Program-made: the position numbers and the translations under genes | In this document: piece after piece, positions 42,460 to 56,371 of the stretch | Layout: every line of letters starts with the position of its first letter | How positions within the stretch are numbered: the first letter of the stretch is position 1 | The notes under the pieces: generated by a model | What the model was told of the DNA's origin: nothing | Databases searched by the model: none | Seen by the model: the letters and a program-made list of their open reading frames with translations, nothing else | Source: Diphasiastrum complanatum | Taxonomy: Eukaryota; Streptophyta; Lycopodiopsida; Lycopodiales; Lycopodiaceae | Length of the DNA: 64,000 nt | Direction: 5' to 3' | Assembly: GCA_029204225.1 (NCBI GenBank) | Contig: CM055100.1 | Span: 66,495,656 to 66,559,655, forward strand

Positions 42460-45400
42460 CCAAATGCAAGAAAATAGCATTCATTCATCTTAATAGACTT
42501 GTCTGTCTCCTATGATAACTGGAGATCCAATCAGATGAATAACTGTATTGAAGCATCTGCAGACCATAATCTGTAGTAGAATAACATTTACTAGATAATT
42601 AAATTCTCCACAAATAAGATAACTTATCTTGTGAGAATATCTGTGAGATCCATAGGTCCTCAAATATAACACCGGAGTAGTGAGATTCAAAAACACTGAT
42701 TCGAATTCTTACTCAGATAATAGATCAAGAATCAATCATCACACTTAAGAATCATTACAATTCCTTATAATCCTCTAACAATAATTAAGTATCTATTTAT
42801 GATTTGTCAACCATAAATATTTAGATTCATATGATCCGTCAATCATAATTTCCTGAAATCCAAATCATACTTAATCATTTACAGGATACTGGAGTATATG
42901 TCCCACATAACTCATGAAAAGTAAGAATCATTCCAAAATCTTTCCACTAAGAAAATACTGGATTTAGGAATATTTTTCAATCAGAATTCTTAAACTGAAG
43001 TGCAAGATTCAAGGTCTATAGATCACTGGTAATTAAAGACTGAACGCATACCAAATGACAATCATCTTCAACTACAAAAACTTTTGATTACAATCTAGAA
43101 TCAAATCTAGACACCCAAAGCCTTGCTGAAAATCAATTCAGTTGTTATTCTTGGATTCATTATGATTCGTTATCCATTTGAGCTCTCTGGGATACAATCA
43201 CTAATGAGCTGAATCTATTCCTTAACTAAGGAATACTCCATCCCAAGAATACTGTATATCCAATGCACACAATTTTAACTGATGAACCCAAATGATTCAC
43301 TAATCATGCGTCTTACAAGCAATATAATTCAAAACCATTAGTTCTCGGTGAATCCACTTCACACTGATTGTTTTACCAATTACCTTCACTCTGGAGTAAT
43401 CAACTACTCAAGTTAATTGCCAATGATTCAGAAATCTCAAATGTCTAGGTGAAGAATTCAATTATACTAATATAACACCACATTTAGATCCTTACCCAAA
43501 TCATTTATAATCTAATCCATAAATCTCCAATCCAAAGATTTGTTAACTTTGCAAGTATCTGTCAAAAAAATACTTGATCATATGCTTATGTTCACTGACT
43601 AGGTTAAGTGCACCAAATAACTCTAGTAACCAGGAATACACAGTAGATTCATACAAGATTAATCGTGCACATATGTGAATAATCTCACTATGACCTAGTA
43701 CATAAACACATTCTTAACTGGCAGATTCCTCTAGAACCCACATATGTTACTCACATATCTTATTGAGATCTTGTAACTCAGCTACAAAATATTTTCTATT
43801 TCTCATGAGTAAATAACATATCTGGAAAATCCCTGAGATGAATAACATTCATTCTCAGCAGTTTTCCAATCCCACTTACCTCTAATTACATAATTTCTCA
43901 CACTGATTAACTCCTCTCTGATCCTAGTACTTAAACTAAGATTAGGTTGATCCAAAATAGAACTCTCAGACTTAAATTCTGATCAAACTTACTTCTATTC
44001 TAATCAAAATGGAATTAGTAACCTTTGACCTTTTATTGTACTACTTATAGATAATGATTCAAATTCCAAACTTGTTCCAGATCCAGATTGTCCACACAAT
44101 CCCCAGATAATTTCGCTTATTTTGAAAAGTTCCAATTAGGTATCTTACTTTGAATCTGTCCGAAATTACTTTTAGACCAAATCTCATTTCTATGCCGCAG
44201 TTGGTTCTCATCCGAAAACTATGCAACCAACAGATTCCCAAATAGAATTTTATCCCACCACTTCACCCCTCCTTGTAAGGAAATTATAAATTTCCATAAA
44301 ATTTAACTGGAAAGATGATATATGAAAATATCTAAATCTTAGAAAAGTCAGTAATAAGTGTTTCCACTAAAGGATTCACCCTATTAGACACAGGACTTTT
44401 CCTTCAAATATTATCACTCTGAGTGATAGAAACTACTATTCCATCGAAATCCATTTATGCAACAGAGATATTCCATGGTTTAAGAAATTGAAACATTTTA
44501 ACCTTAGAATTTATCTGAATTCCAAGTCTATTCCTACAAGTAGTAATTTATATGACATAACAGTCTTTCAGAAGAATAACTTCATGTTGGAAAGAATCAT
44601 ATAAATCAGTCTGATATCCTATATTCGAGAAATTACTAAGAAGTAAAGGATTAGCTAAGAAAGCGAGAAATAGATTTGAGGGCCTCTGATTTTGTAAATA
44701 ATGAGATAGCACATTGGGATCTAGATTAAACCTCAAAATTTTTCAAAATACCCCACATTTGATCGAATGGTTTTTTTCTTTCCCATATCGCGACTAGGCA
44801 CTAAAGCACACCATTGATCATCAGATCTTTACAGTCCTAGAATTTCCTTTCCAAAATTACTGATGTCCCATACCATCAACTTTTTCTTCCAGAAAACCCT
44901 TAACCGCCTTATCTGATATTCTAGAGATCCACTGATCATTTAGTTGTCCTATAATCCATATAGGATATTATCTCTTGTTTCCAAACACTAGAGAATCCAT
45001 TTATTTGGATGACTGGCATGCCTATCAGATGCATACCCATAATCTACATCTGACTATGTGACTTAGACAGAAGAATTAACATGGTTCACTATTATACTCT
45101 GAACCTTTCTGGTTATTGACAAGCTTCAAAACCCTACTGATGCATCAAGTCGAGGGACAAGCTTCTGTCAACTAACAGATCCAATGTAATCCACATATCA
45201 GATTCCACTGCTAAACCTCACAATTGACATCCAAAACTGTGGATAACTCAATGGTTACAAAGATATCAGTTACGAATTCATCTGAATGAATTCTAACTAG
45301 GAAATTAATAATCAGTATTAAGCAATTATTTACAGGGATTACCAAAATCCTAACTACAAAATATATTTTCCGATCACACTTACTACCACTGATGTCCACT

Positions 45401-47587
45401 CTTCTTCCATCCTTATAATTTTCAGTTCCCTGAGAATCTATTTCAGCTAAGGTACCAAGAAGACGTAACGACATTAGTAAATGTTTAAAAACTAATTACT
45501 GTAGGAAAAAATCCAAAACAATTTCATTTCTGTCCTATATCTGGGTTGAATAGCTAATATATCAAAAATCATTTACTAGTATATGAAACAATACTAGTCT
45601 GATCTTTTGAATATAATTCACTAATAGGATTTTACTGGAAATGAAATCAGTTGTGTAATTCCTATTTTTAAAAATTTTCCAATAAAATTGGAATTTTTTT
45701 TCTTTTTATTGACTGGTTTGGCATTACTCCGTTAATATTGACAAAACCTACCAAACATAGAATATGAAATTACATGAATGGAAATTCCACCAGTAGGATT
45801 TCAGTAATTTTTGAATCGTATCTTGTAAAATTTACTGACTAGATAAAGAATACTATTGCCACTCATCCAATCTGGTTATTTCATATTGTCTGACGATTTT
45901 AATTCACATTTAACGAGTTTTTTGCACAAACGTTCACTTGACTGATTACTATCGATCTACATCGATTAAAAAACTTATCAGACAAGTAACTAATTTCCAA
46001 TTATCAAATGAAAATTCAAAAAAAGAAAAAAAAAATCAAATTTTAACTTTCAATCTGGGAGTTCAACTCCAAAGTTAAAAAAATGACAGCATAGTAAAAA
46101 CTGTTAGCAATTCATTGCGGTTCCTTCTGTCAATTTTAACTTATCTATAGATATAAGTTAGACTTAGTGAAAACACTATGATCAACTCTGACTGAGAAAC
46201 TCAGTTTAATCAATTCACTAATCTAAACTGATTCCATAGATAACAAAAAAACGACCAAAATTTTTGATTTTTTTTGGAAAACTCAAAATTTGCTTTATTT
46301 TACGTAATTCGAAAATTTTGACGAAAATACTATTAGTTTAAAAGGCAATCGGAATCGAAAAAATCGAAACACTGTCCGATTCCTAATGTTACTAACCCAA
46401 TGTCAAATTGGCATGCAAAGCACACTACATCAGTCATAAACATCATTACGGAATTTTTTACGTAAACTTCAGTTTTACGGAATTTGTCAGCCATTAACAC
46501 TGATTTATGACCCAACTGTCAGAGCACATGCGTATGACCACTCAAGTCGATTGTAAATCCCTCATGCATGGGTGCTTTAAAGCTCAGTGCAAAGGGAGAC
46601 CAAGTGAACAAGATGCTTGACATGTCATCTTGCCACCTAAGCTTCACACGTGCGAGATCAGAGGCATTCATACTGATTCTAAGATGCAGTATAGGCTGAG
46701 AACGAAGATTTCTTGATTTGTAGAAGTCAAAATAGCTTCAAACTTTATGGAGATGGTGCATAAGCCACCGGCCATCAATTCACAGGTCTGATAGCTTGTT
46801 GGGAAGGTAAAAAGGAATGCTAATCATGCTGTAATTAATTTCAGAATGATCTCCTTATGGATTTGGAGGGATCCATCCCCCAAAAATCAACAGAAATGGT
46901 CATTTTTCGAACTTTTTTGACTTCTTACAAGTTCAATTGCTGGAATTCTTGGTTCTAACTTCAAGGAAAGCTTCAAAAGACTTTGGTTCACCTACTTACA
47001 AGATCTACATGGTGTTTTACAGGCACCTACTATCCAACTTTATGAAAAAACAAGCAAAAATGATGATTTTTGGCTATTTTCCGGTTTTTTCATCACCATA
47101 AAGTGGAAATTCATGACATACAACTCTTTCTCTAACACATGCAAACCAATTTACAGAATTATAACCATCTAATTGATTTGATCTTGCTCGATTTTGGTTC
47201 TTACTATCTATTTTGTGCCAAAAAGCATGAAAAACCAAACAATTTTGACCAAAACATAGCCTAGAATCCTAAATCATTGGAGACAACTGGCATGCATCAT
47301 TAATTTCATCATTAATGAACCCTAAAACGAAAGTACACTTGCTGGAAAATTCAGATCTACCAAAGATTTGATCTACACAAGAAAAAGCTCCAAAAAAGCA
47401 TCACAAATTCTCCATAAAACCACAAAGAATCCCAAGAGTATTGGATCTTAGCAACATGCAAATTGAAACTGGGATAGCACACCCACTTGCACACTTGCTA
47501 TCCACCTTGGAAGAGAATTCCCATGGATCCAATCCAAAATTTTGATGAAAGGTAGCCCTTCTCCTGTTCTCCAATCTTCGTAAGCCT
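42460..47587 (-). repeat. Long noncoding leader of LTR-element family
   Basis: AT-rich and noncoding. From about 44950 down to 42466 it is an inverted, diverged copy of 53210-55600 (for example GAGTAACATATGYGG, TTCTTGCATNTGRTGCTAG, GATGGTATGGNACATCAG). The right limit is set by the primer site at 47588-47600; the left limit is CTTGCA at 42466 followed by TTTGGTGCTAGAAACAG on the minus strand, which could be either a second primer-like site or simple leader sequence. Confidence 0.45.
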
Positions 47588-48050
47588 GGCTCTGATACCA
47601 CTAAAAGGGAAGCTCCCTAAGATCCTGCTTACAAGACAAAACACAATGGAAAACACACTATGGAGCAACCACCCAACCAAGTAGAAGCAACCAATAAACT
47701 CTAGAAGCTTCACCCCCAAGCCAAGGAACAAGAGGCATGAATGTAGAGTGAAACCCTGGCAATGAATCCATGATCACAATGAGGAGTAGGGCGAGTTTGG
47801 CCTCAATATATAGAGCCAAAAGCATCCTGGGCACATAGCCATGCATACTCCTAAGTTCCCTATACATAGATTCACCTAGAATAGAGTCCTATGCATGGAC
47901 TATCTATTCATAGAATTGCTAATGATAACTCTACACATGCATACACTCTCTCAAACCTTGTCTAAACTCCATTTAGTGTGTTCTGGGCCTCACAAGGATA
48001 TTAGTTACTTTCGGGACACATCCAGTATGAGGTGACATAACTAACAGCTT
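47588..48050 (-). mobile_element. Primer site and LTR related to the 51120-56366 element
   Basis: TGGTATCAGAGCC (minus, 47600-47588) borders an LTR whose minus-strand sequence shares CTCTATATATTGAGG (TATA region, near 47815), GGCTTGGGGG and GGTTGGGTGGTT with the LTR at 55876-56366, in the same order. The outer end is too diverged to place. Confidence 0.55.
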
Positions 48051-48261
48051 GATTTACTGGAGTATTGCGTATCCAAGACTAGGAGTATACTGAATCCTAC
48101 TTACTGGTCATGGACATAACATCTAGTGTGTACTCAATGTTGATATATATATGGATGATTGATTCTTGATAATATAATTCTGATAGATAGTTGAGTATGC
48201 TTCTACGATCATGTTCAGGGATTTGATGAAAGTTCCAACAATTTATAGTAACAGACATACC

Positions 48262-49770
48262 ATGCTTATTTCCCAATATCTCCATATTAGTTCATGGTAT
48301 ATTTACTCAACTTTCGTTCTTTAAAACCACTTAAGTACAAGTATCAATATGGCGTCAACATTGTATGTTCCAACAATGTTCCCTCTTTCTTATTTTCACA
48401 GTAACATCCCAAATTGTATGTTCCAACAATTTTGGGCATAGTATTCAGCTTGTATGTTCCAACAAACTGATATAGGTATAATAAAGACTTATTATATATC
48501 CGAATTTAGGACTTGTTCTTTATTAGATTCCTAATAGCTTAATAACTTCCAATCAGTCATTCAAAAACTATTTCTTCCAACAAAAGTAGATTTATCACAT
48601 AATTCTCTTCACTTTTGCTTTTCGGTTCACTCAAATCTGGTTTTAAATGCAAAAGTTATGGCCGTTTTAAGATTTTGATCATTTTTCTTATACAAAATCA
48701 TATAAGGGCCTCACAGAATTATAAAATCTGAAACCCGTAAATACTGCTTTCAGTGAATAAAATTATGAGCTTTGCAAATTATCACTGTTCAGAAATGATA
48801 AATATAGTTCAGTTATGCTCAAGAGCCCTTCAGACTGTTAAATTCATAAGCCCATTGTCATTTTTCCAAATAACTTCATAAATTCTAAATACAGGCTTTC
48901 AAGTAGAGTTATTACAAATTTTAGTGGAACAATCGGCACAGTCATTAAGAGATCTTTAAATATAATTTTAATCATAGTCTGAAATTACCACTTATCTCAG
49001 TGAATCAGTCAGACTTTGCCTTAACTTCCCAAGATTTATACAAAGGTTAAGGATTCTCAGACAGTCAGCAGGCAGCCGAATCTTCAATTCATGCACTGTT
49101 ATCGGTCCCTTGCTTTTCCCTTTCACATATGATCACAGTTTTATAAGTGTGGGCACCCAAATTTTTGTCGGGCCTGTCTCTCCAAACTCACCAAGAAAAA
49201 CCTTTGGGCTGGGTCACGTGGCTCCTCTCTCCACATGCCTGTCCTTCGCTCTCTCTCTTCGGGCCTCTCCTTCTTCAGAACAGGGTCGCGATGTTATGCA
49301 AATCACTCCTCTCTTCAGAAGCAGGTCGCCCCAGCCTTCACCCTTCAGTCGCGTGTGCAGGAAAGGTCTCTTCAGAAATGTGCAGGTCCTCTCTGTCACG
49401 TGCAGCGTGGGTTCTCTTCACAAACAGGTCGCTCCTTCAGAACAGTCTCCCTCTTCAGAAACAGATCGCAATAGTGATGTGCAGGTCACTCCAGGGATTT
49501 GTACTCCTCCCTTATCAGAGAAGCAGCAATGACAGTGCTTAAACACACCTCCAGAACAACAGTGAGCGATGGAATGGATCTCTCCTTCAGAACAGTAGCA
49601 ATGATAGCATTTCACAGAGATACAAGCTTCCAAAATCCAATAGAATTCAGATTTACTTCAACAGCAATTATTAGGTTTGATTCAGCATGACTGTAAGCGG
49701 ATTTCACACAGATGTTTGGCTTCAATCTGCTTCAGATTCCTTCCTTCTCAATTCTCAGTGATCAGGGTGT
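48262..49770 (+). repeat. Third copy of the inverted-repeat arm
   Basis: Starts TCCCAATATCTCCATATTAG and follows the right arm (33110-34640) base for base with scattered changes, ending TCTCAGTGATCAGGG. The outermost 160 bases of the arm are missing. The shared ends at the centre side suggest this is the natural unit end of a mobile element. Confidence 0.85.
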
Positions 49771-50839
49771 GGCACAGTATGTGGAACTTGTGTGGTTGTT
49801 CTTTTGACCCTAACTTCAAAGTCGTTAGAATCGATGGTATCAATTTCGTAGGCAAACACATAGTCTTGCGACTGATAGTGCAGAAGTAAGAATGACAATT
49901 TAGACAAAATAGTAAGAGAAATCAGAAAGATCAATCAAGAAAGCATTGCATGTATAAACAAAAAACGAAGACTTACGAGCAACGACATAAGACGATGTCT
50001 CTAACGAAGGTCTTACGAGCAGTTTTGGCAGACAATGACGTGCAACCACCATGAAGATCACAACCGACATTATGGACTAATTTATTCATTTAATTATGTC
50101 TTGTAATGAATCTATACAGATATAAATAAGACACATAGATGCCAAAATGAATATACGTCAACAGATTGAATGTTGTGTACACTCTCTTGCAATTCTAGTC
50201 AAGCTATTTCCAAGAGACATTGTGTTGTGTCATTCCACATTTTTGTTACGCTTGTTTCTTGCATATTGATGATTCATAGATTGGGTTTGTATGTTTGAAT
50301 GTGAATATTAAATGAATACTTCTGATATGCTCTTATTGATTCTTGCTTTCGTGCATTAATAAATTTATGTGTCTATGAAATTAATTCTTACAATTTTAAA
50401 GTTCGAAGCAAGTAGAGTTCAAAGTAATTGTGAACTCGAATGTGATATGCACAATACATTGCATAGAGGAGACAGATCATTCTCGAATCATTTTCCCAAC
50501 AATAAGGTGTCTCGGATCTCCAATGGCAAGTCATCAATCTCGATCACTTTAATGCCTCCATCTTTGGCTTCTTCACTATGTAAGAGATTTTTTCCTACTG
50601 TTTTTATTTATCTATTTTTTTTCTATAAGCTCACCATGTTCAGCTCCTTGTGAAGCCTAAGAAAAGCTCTACAAACTATGGCCTTACTAGATATAGGATA
50701 TCAAGAATGTCCTCGCAGTTGTTTTGAAACATAGCATCTGACATAAATATGTCGACAAATTGTACGTAGGGTCTTTGTGGTGTGCCATACACCCTTTTTA
50801 ATATTTAGTACAATAGCGTAGAAATAAATAGTCATTTAC
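49771..50839. other. Spacer, no gene supported
   Basis: Contains LTR-like sequence near 50060-50180 (AATCTATACAGATATAAATAAG), but no pair, primer site or coding frame could be assigned. Confidence 0.3.
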
Positions 50840-51119
50840 ATGGATTTAGATTATGCACCTCGTAGGGAGAGTGATGGATATTATATTGAAGGAAGTTAAA
50901 AACTTTCCTGATACTGTAGTGCCAATAGGGCTTGATATTCCTCAGGGCCATTGTACCATTAGTTGGTTTGATGATTATGTCCAAAAGAATGTGGTTTGGA
51001 GTTTGTTCCAAAATAGGTTGCAGAAAGTACAATAATCAAGATTTTTGAGCTTAACCCAACGGATGTGGCTTAGCGCACCCTCATGGTCTTCCAAGAATCA
51101 TCAGGAAACCAAGCATAAG
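50840..51119 (+). pseudogene. Kinase-like pseudogene, upstream part (plus copy)
   Basis: Frame 50853-51035 reads HLVGRVMDIILKEVKNFPD, then VVPIGLDIPQGHCTISWF. It is an inverted copy of 59390-59110. It is separated from the rest of its gene by an LTR element inserted at 51119/51120. The part before the catalytic loop should be N-lobe-related, but no kinase motif is evident in this piece alone. Confidence 0.5.
51115..51119 (+). other. Left target-site duplication ATAAG
   Basis: ATAAG precedes the element start TTTTACGG. The same five bases follow the element end TCTTTACA at 56367-56371. The inverted uninterrupted copy has a single ATAAG (CTTAT at 59097-59101). Confidence 0.85.
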
Positions 51120-54100
51120 TTTTACGGCCATATTTGGTGAAAGACCTGAAATAGTCCTAATATGTTAGACCGGCCCTCCAATGTTCGAGATTATTGGCCA
51201 CGCCTAGATATTCCACATCGAGGCTTGTTGGTGACTAATGACCTCGAGATTTGAAAACTTAAGAAATAGTTTCATGTTTTCTTTTTTCCGTTCTGAGGGC
51301 AGAACCTGTTTAAGGGAGGAAGAATGTTACGACCATATTCGGTAAAGGACTTGGAATTGTCCTGATATGGTAGACCGGCCCTCCAGTGTTCGAGATTATT
51401 GGTCACGCCTAGATTTTATTCCACATCGAGGCCTGTTGGTGACTTATGACCTTGAGAGGACCCAGACACTCTAATTGAGACATATGGAGTAGTGTATGTA
51501 TGTGTGACTGTTATAGGCAGGAGATATGCATGAAGAGCTGTGACCTATTTATAATTGACCTGCATGGGGATTGCATGTGCTCATGCATAGGATCCTACTC
51601 TCTATATATTGAGGTAGAGACTATCCCGTCGACGACTTGGTCTAGGTTACCTGATGAGCTCTTTTCCTCTTGCTGTGATGCCTTCTGACGGCTGTGTGAA
51701 CCAAAAGTCCTTTTAGGTTTTGGTTGGTGACGGGTCTTATCTTACATGCAATAAAGAGGAATGGAATGCATGGTCAGTGGGGGCTCTGACCCTGTTGCAT
51801 GGCTATCAGTTAAGTCCACTGAGTAGTGCATGCCGGTAACTTGGTGATTGCATTCATAGTTTTTTGCAAAGCAGTTTGGTGCATTTGGGATAATGCATGG
51901 CTTTTTGTAATGGATTTTTGCTTACATAGCCGGTTTTTCCAAAGGCCTTTGCAAATCTTTTTCTGATGTAATCAAAGTTTTGGTCGATTCAAGAAGGAAT
52001 TTTTGGTAAATCTACCTAAATCGACAGTTGAGAATTCAATTACCTATTCTCCTGACCTTTACGGAGAGAATCTTTGGAGAATAATTTTATTATCCTGATT
52101 GCTTATCTATGTGATTGGATCCATGGATTTAGGATTGACAATAAAATATCGTTCTTCATGGTAATTTTCTCTAGGCAAGTTCCCTGTAAGTGGAAATTTA
52201 ATTTCCTGGTACTATGCTTTTTATCGAATTAACTTTGGAGTATGATTTCTCCCAGTAAATTGAGTTAAATGATATTTTTGGTTCTTCCTTTTGGACTCGG
52301 TGTGCACCGATAGGCTTATCTTAAATGATTTTGATCTTTAAGATTAGGCAAATTAAAGCTTTTCAGATACTTATTAAATAAATTAATGGGATGAGGTCGT
52401 AATCTTTGGGAGGTAGTTCTATATTCGATTAAAAAAACAAATGTATCAAATATCGAAAAGAATACCCGGAACCAAATTTTATTGAATTTCCATTGATTCA
52501 GGCAATTTTAACGAAGTAATGAAATTGAACTGGTGTGGTCAAAAAAGGAAGTAACCTAGCATTTACTTGTGTCAATGGAATTTTCGGGGACCTTCACTAA
52601 AAGAGATTTCAGGTAACCGAAAAATCTAAGGGAGGAAGAAAATGAGACACCTTAGTAGGTAAATGTAATAATGTTGTGTAATTTGGGTTGGTTAAGAATC
52701 CCTGTATGGAAATTGCATAGCACCGGTTTTTTGAATTTATTTTGAATATCTATAGGACCATGACTTGACCCTATTTTGTTATGGAAAATTGTCACATAGA
52801 ACGAGAATGACACTTGGTTCACATTTGTACTGTAATGAACCTTATTCCTAACAGTTGTAACTCTCAGATGATAGGAAGTTGGGAGTATAGTACCAGCCAG
52901 ATGGGTTGTTTATGTGACGGTAAAGCCATGTGCAGATTCTTGTTAAATCACAATTTTGGTAATGGATTATTGCAATTCATTTGGAAAAAATTTGGGGGTA
53001 CTCCAGTACTTGGTGGAATAGATATGTGCATATCTGGCATTGGAAATCTAGATGGAGTTTTTAAGATCTCTGGAATATCAGATAATGCGGTTAAAGATCT
53101 TTTTTAAGATCAGATCCTATATTAGGTATAGGATGGTCAGATATTCTTTCTAATTTTTTGTTGATCAGATAAAAAAGCAAAGGACTTCCTTGGAGAGAAA
53201 ACTGATGGTATGGAACATCAGTGATTTCAAAGAGAAAATTCTTGTGTGAGAATGATCTATAGACCAATGGTTAGTATTTACATTATTTCTAAATCTAATA
53301 GTTTAAAACCATTGGTAAAGCCTATTTAGGGTATTTGGAGAGGTTATGAGGTATAGATCCGGATCCCTCGATGGTATCTCATAAATTCCAAATCGGAAAC
53401 CCTTCAAAGCTATTTCTCTATTAATTTCAAACCTCTACTTTTTAGAAATTTCTTATATACGAGACAATTGGATTGAGATTCATATAATTCCTTCCAATGT
53501 AGAACTAGGTTCTGAAGGACTGTTTAAGTTTTATGAATTCATGCTTCCATTTCAGGTTTGTGAATATAGCTCAGAATCAATTGATGTTTTCAATTGATTA
53601 AGTAGATTTTAGACTTCCTGAGCCCAAATTATTATCTCTATTTGATAGTTGATTATTGAGAGTAATGTTTCTATCACTCGGGATAAGATATTTTATGATT
53701 TTAAGGAAAAAGTCCGGATTGTAATAGTATTGAATACTCATTACTGACCTTTTCGAATCTTTGATATCTTATACGTTGTCTCCTGGGAATTTTTTGATTG
53801 AAATTATGAAATTTCTTTTAAAAGGGGGAGAGGAAAATGATAGGAATCAGACTTTCATGGAATTAACCAGTTGCATAGATTTCTTTTGTGGAATCCAGTT
53901 TGTGTGCATTGGTGGAACTATCATGTGTGAATAGAGGAAATTTCTAGTGATTATTTTGACTAATCTGGAACTAGAGAAGATTTGGGGGTTTTTGAGCTGT
54001 GAGATATTCATGAATATGGAAAGTGTTGGTAAAGATTAAATTAAGACTCACTGATTGGCTACCAAGTACCATTTAGTTATGGATTGGATCAGTGGATTAA

Positions 54101-56366
54101 AGCTTTAATCTTAACCAAAAGTGTCTGTATAAATCAGCCTAATCTTGGTTTGTGCACTAAGATCTGAAGTAGGCTGAATGATTGAAGGAATTTGGTTGAT
54201 AAAAGTATGATGGTTGGAAAACTTGTGTTGTGAAATTGTTTACTTTAGAGATTTCCCAGATATGTTATTTACTCAAGAGAAATAGAATTTTCTGTAGCTG
54301 AGTTACAAGATTGTCAGTGATATATGTGAGTAACATATGCGGATTTTGGATGAATCTGCCAGTTAATGATATATGTGTTTATGTACAGGGTCATAGTGAG
54401 ATATTTCTCATATGTGCACGATTAATCTTGTGTGGATCTGCTATGTATTCCTGGTTACTAAGGTTATCTGGTGCACTTAACCTAGTCGTAGAACATAGAC
54501 ATATGGTCAAGTATTGTGTTTGACAATTACTTGCAGAGTTAACAGATCTATTCTGATAGATCTATTGGTTAACTTAAAGTGATTTGGATATGGGTCTAAA
54601 TGTGGTGTTGTACATGTACAATTAAGATCTGCACCTAGACATTTAAGATTTCTAAATCATGAGCAATTAACTTGGGTAGTTGATTTACTCCTGTGGAAGT
54701 TGATTGATAAAATGGACAATGTGAAGAGAATTCACCGAAAACTGTTTGTTATGTGTGTATTGCTTGTAAGACACATAATTTGTGAGTCAATGGGATTCAT
54801 CTGGAAAAATTATGTGCATAGGATACTAATTTCTTGGATGAGTATTTCTCAGTTGAGAAATAGACTTGATTCATTAGTGATTGTATTCCTGTGAGCTCAA
54901 TTGGATACCGGATCCTAATAATGCCAAGAATGGTAAACTGAATTTTGGGAATTCAGCAGAACTTTGAAATCTCTAGATGTTGTTCTAGGAGATTGTATAA
55001 AGTTTATTCTGTTAAAGATGAATGTTATAATAGTCTTTAATTTTTTGGTTGATTGTAGAATTTGAAACTCATAATCTGATAAGAATTGGTTTGGAGGAAT
55101 ACTCTTGGAATCTAGTGATTTTCCTTGTGGAAAAGATTTTAGAACGATCCTTATATTTCCTGAGTTGTATGTTGTACATATACTCCAGTATCTTCCAATG
55201 ATTATGGTTTTGGAATCCTGAGAATTATGATTGACGAATCATAAAATTCTAAATGTTTATGATTGACGGATCATAAATTGATACTTAAAGATCATTTGAA
55301 GATTATAAGGAAATGTGAAGATTCTTAAGATAATGAGTAATTCTTGATCAATTGGGTGAGTCAAGGATTTAGATTTGTTGGTTGAACTCTAAATTTCTTT
55401 ACTCTAGCACATACTTGAGATTGAGTGGATCTCACAAGCATTTCCATTAAGTGATTGCTTACTTATAAGGAATTTGCTTACCTTACAGATTGTAGTCTAT
55501 AAGTGCTTGTGTACTAAGTTTAGTCTATATCTCCAGTTTTGTAGGAGACAGATAAATCTATTAAGATACGGATAGATGTTGATTTTCTTGCATATGATGC
55601 TAGAAATGGGGCTGTTAACTCATTAGAGTAACTGCAGTACTCTGGTTTGAGTTATGGTTATTGGAAGATTATAGCTTAGTATATCTTTTGGAATTTGAAT
55701 TAGTATTCATGAGTAGAGGCAAGCAATTAAAGAATTGTTGCATCTCTGAGTGCTTATTCATATGGAAAGATCGGACTAAGAATAATGGTTCATGGGTAAG
55801 ATTTGAAAACTTAAGAAATAGTTTCATGTTTTCTTTTTCCCGTTTTGAGGGCAGAACCTGTTTAAGAGAGGAAGAATGTTACGACCATATTCGGTAAAGG
55901 ACCTGGAATTGTCCTAATATGGTAGACTGGCCCTCCAGTGTTCGAGATTATTGGTCACGCCTAGATTTTCTTCCACATCGAGGCCTGTTGGTGACTAATG
56001 ACCTTGAGAGGACCCAGACACTCTAATTGAGACATATGGAGTAGTGCATGTATGTGTGACTGTTATAGGCAGGAGGTATGCATGAAGAGCTGTGACCTAT
56101 TTATAGTTGGCCTGCATGGGAATTGCATGTGCTCATGCATAGGATCCTACTCTCTATATATTGAGGTAGAGACTATCCCGTCGACGACTTGGTCTAGGTT
56201 ACCTGATGAGCTCTTTTCCTCTTGCTGTCACATTGGCATGGCTTGGGGGCTAGATCCAGGAGGATTCTCCAGGAGGGGTCTAGGATTGGTTGGGTGGTTT
56301 TGCTCCACAGTCTCTCTTGTGTTTTCCTATCCTCATCTTAGGGGATTGTCCCTAGTGGTCTTTACA
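51120..56366 (+). mobile_element. Non-autonomous LTR element with three LTR copies
   Basis: Parts in order: LTR fragment 51120-51242; internal 3' end with polypurine tract AGGGAGGAAGAA (51243-51324); LTR copy 51325-51676; noncoding interior (51677-55800) including a copy of the long leader repeat; the same internal 3' end and polypurine tract (55797-55875); complete LTR 55876-56366 (491 bp). The LTRs start TGTTACGACC and carry CTCTATATATTGAGG. No gag or pol frame exists inside, so it must be moved by proteins of a related element. The layout suggests two tandem elements sharing the middle LTR, followed by deletions. Confidence 0.8.
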
Positions 56367-56371
56367 ATAAG

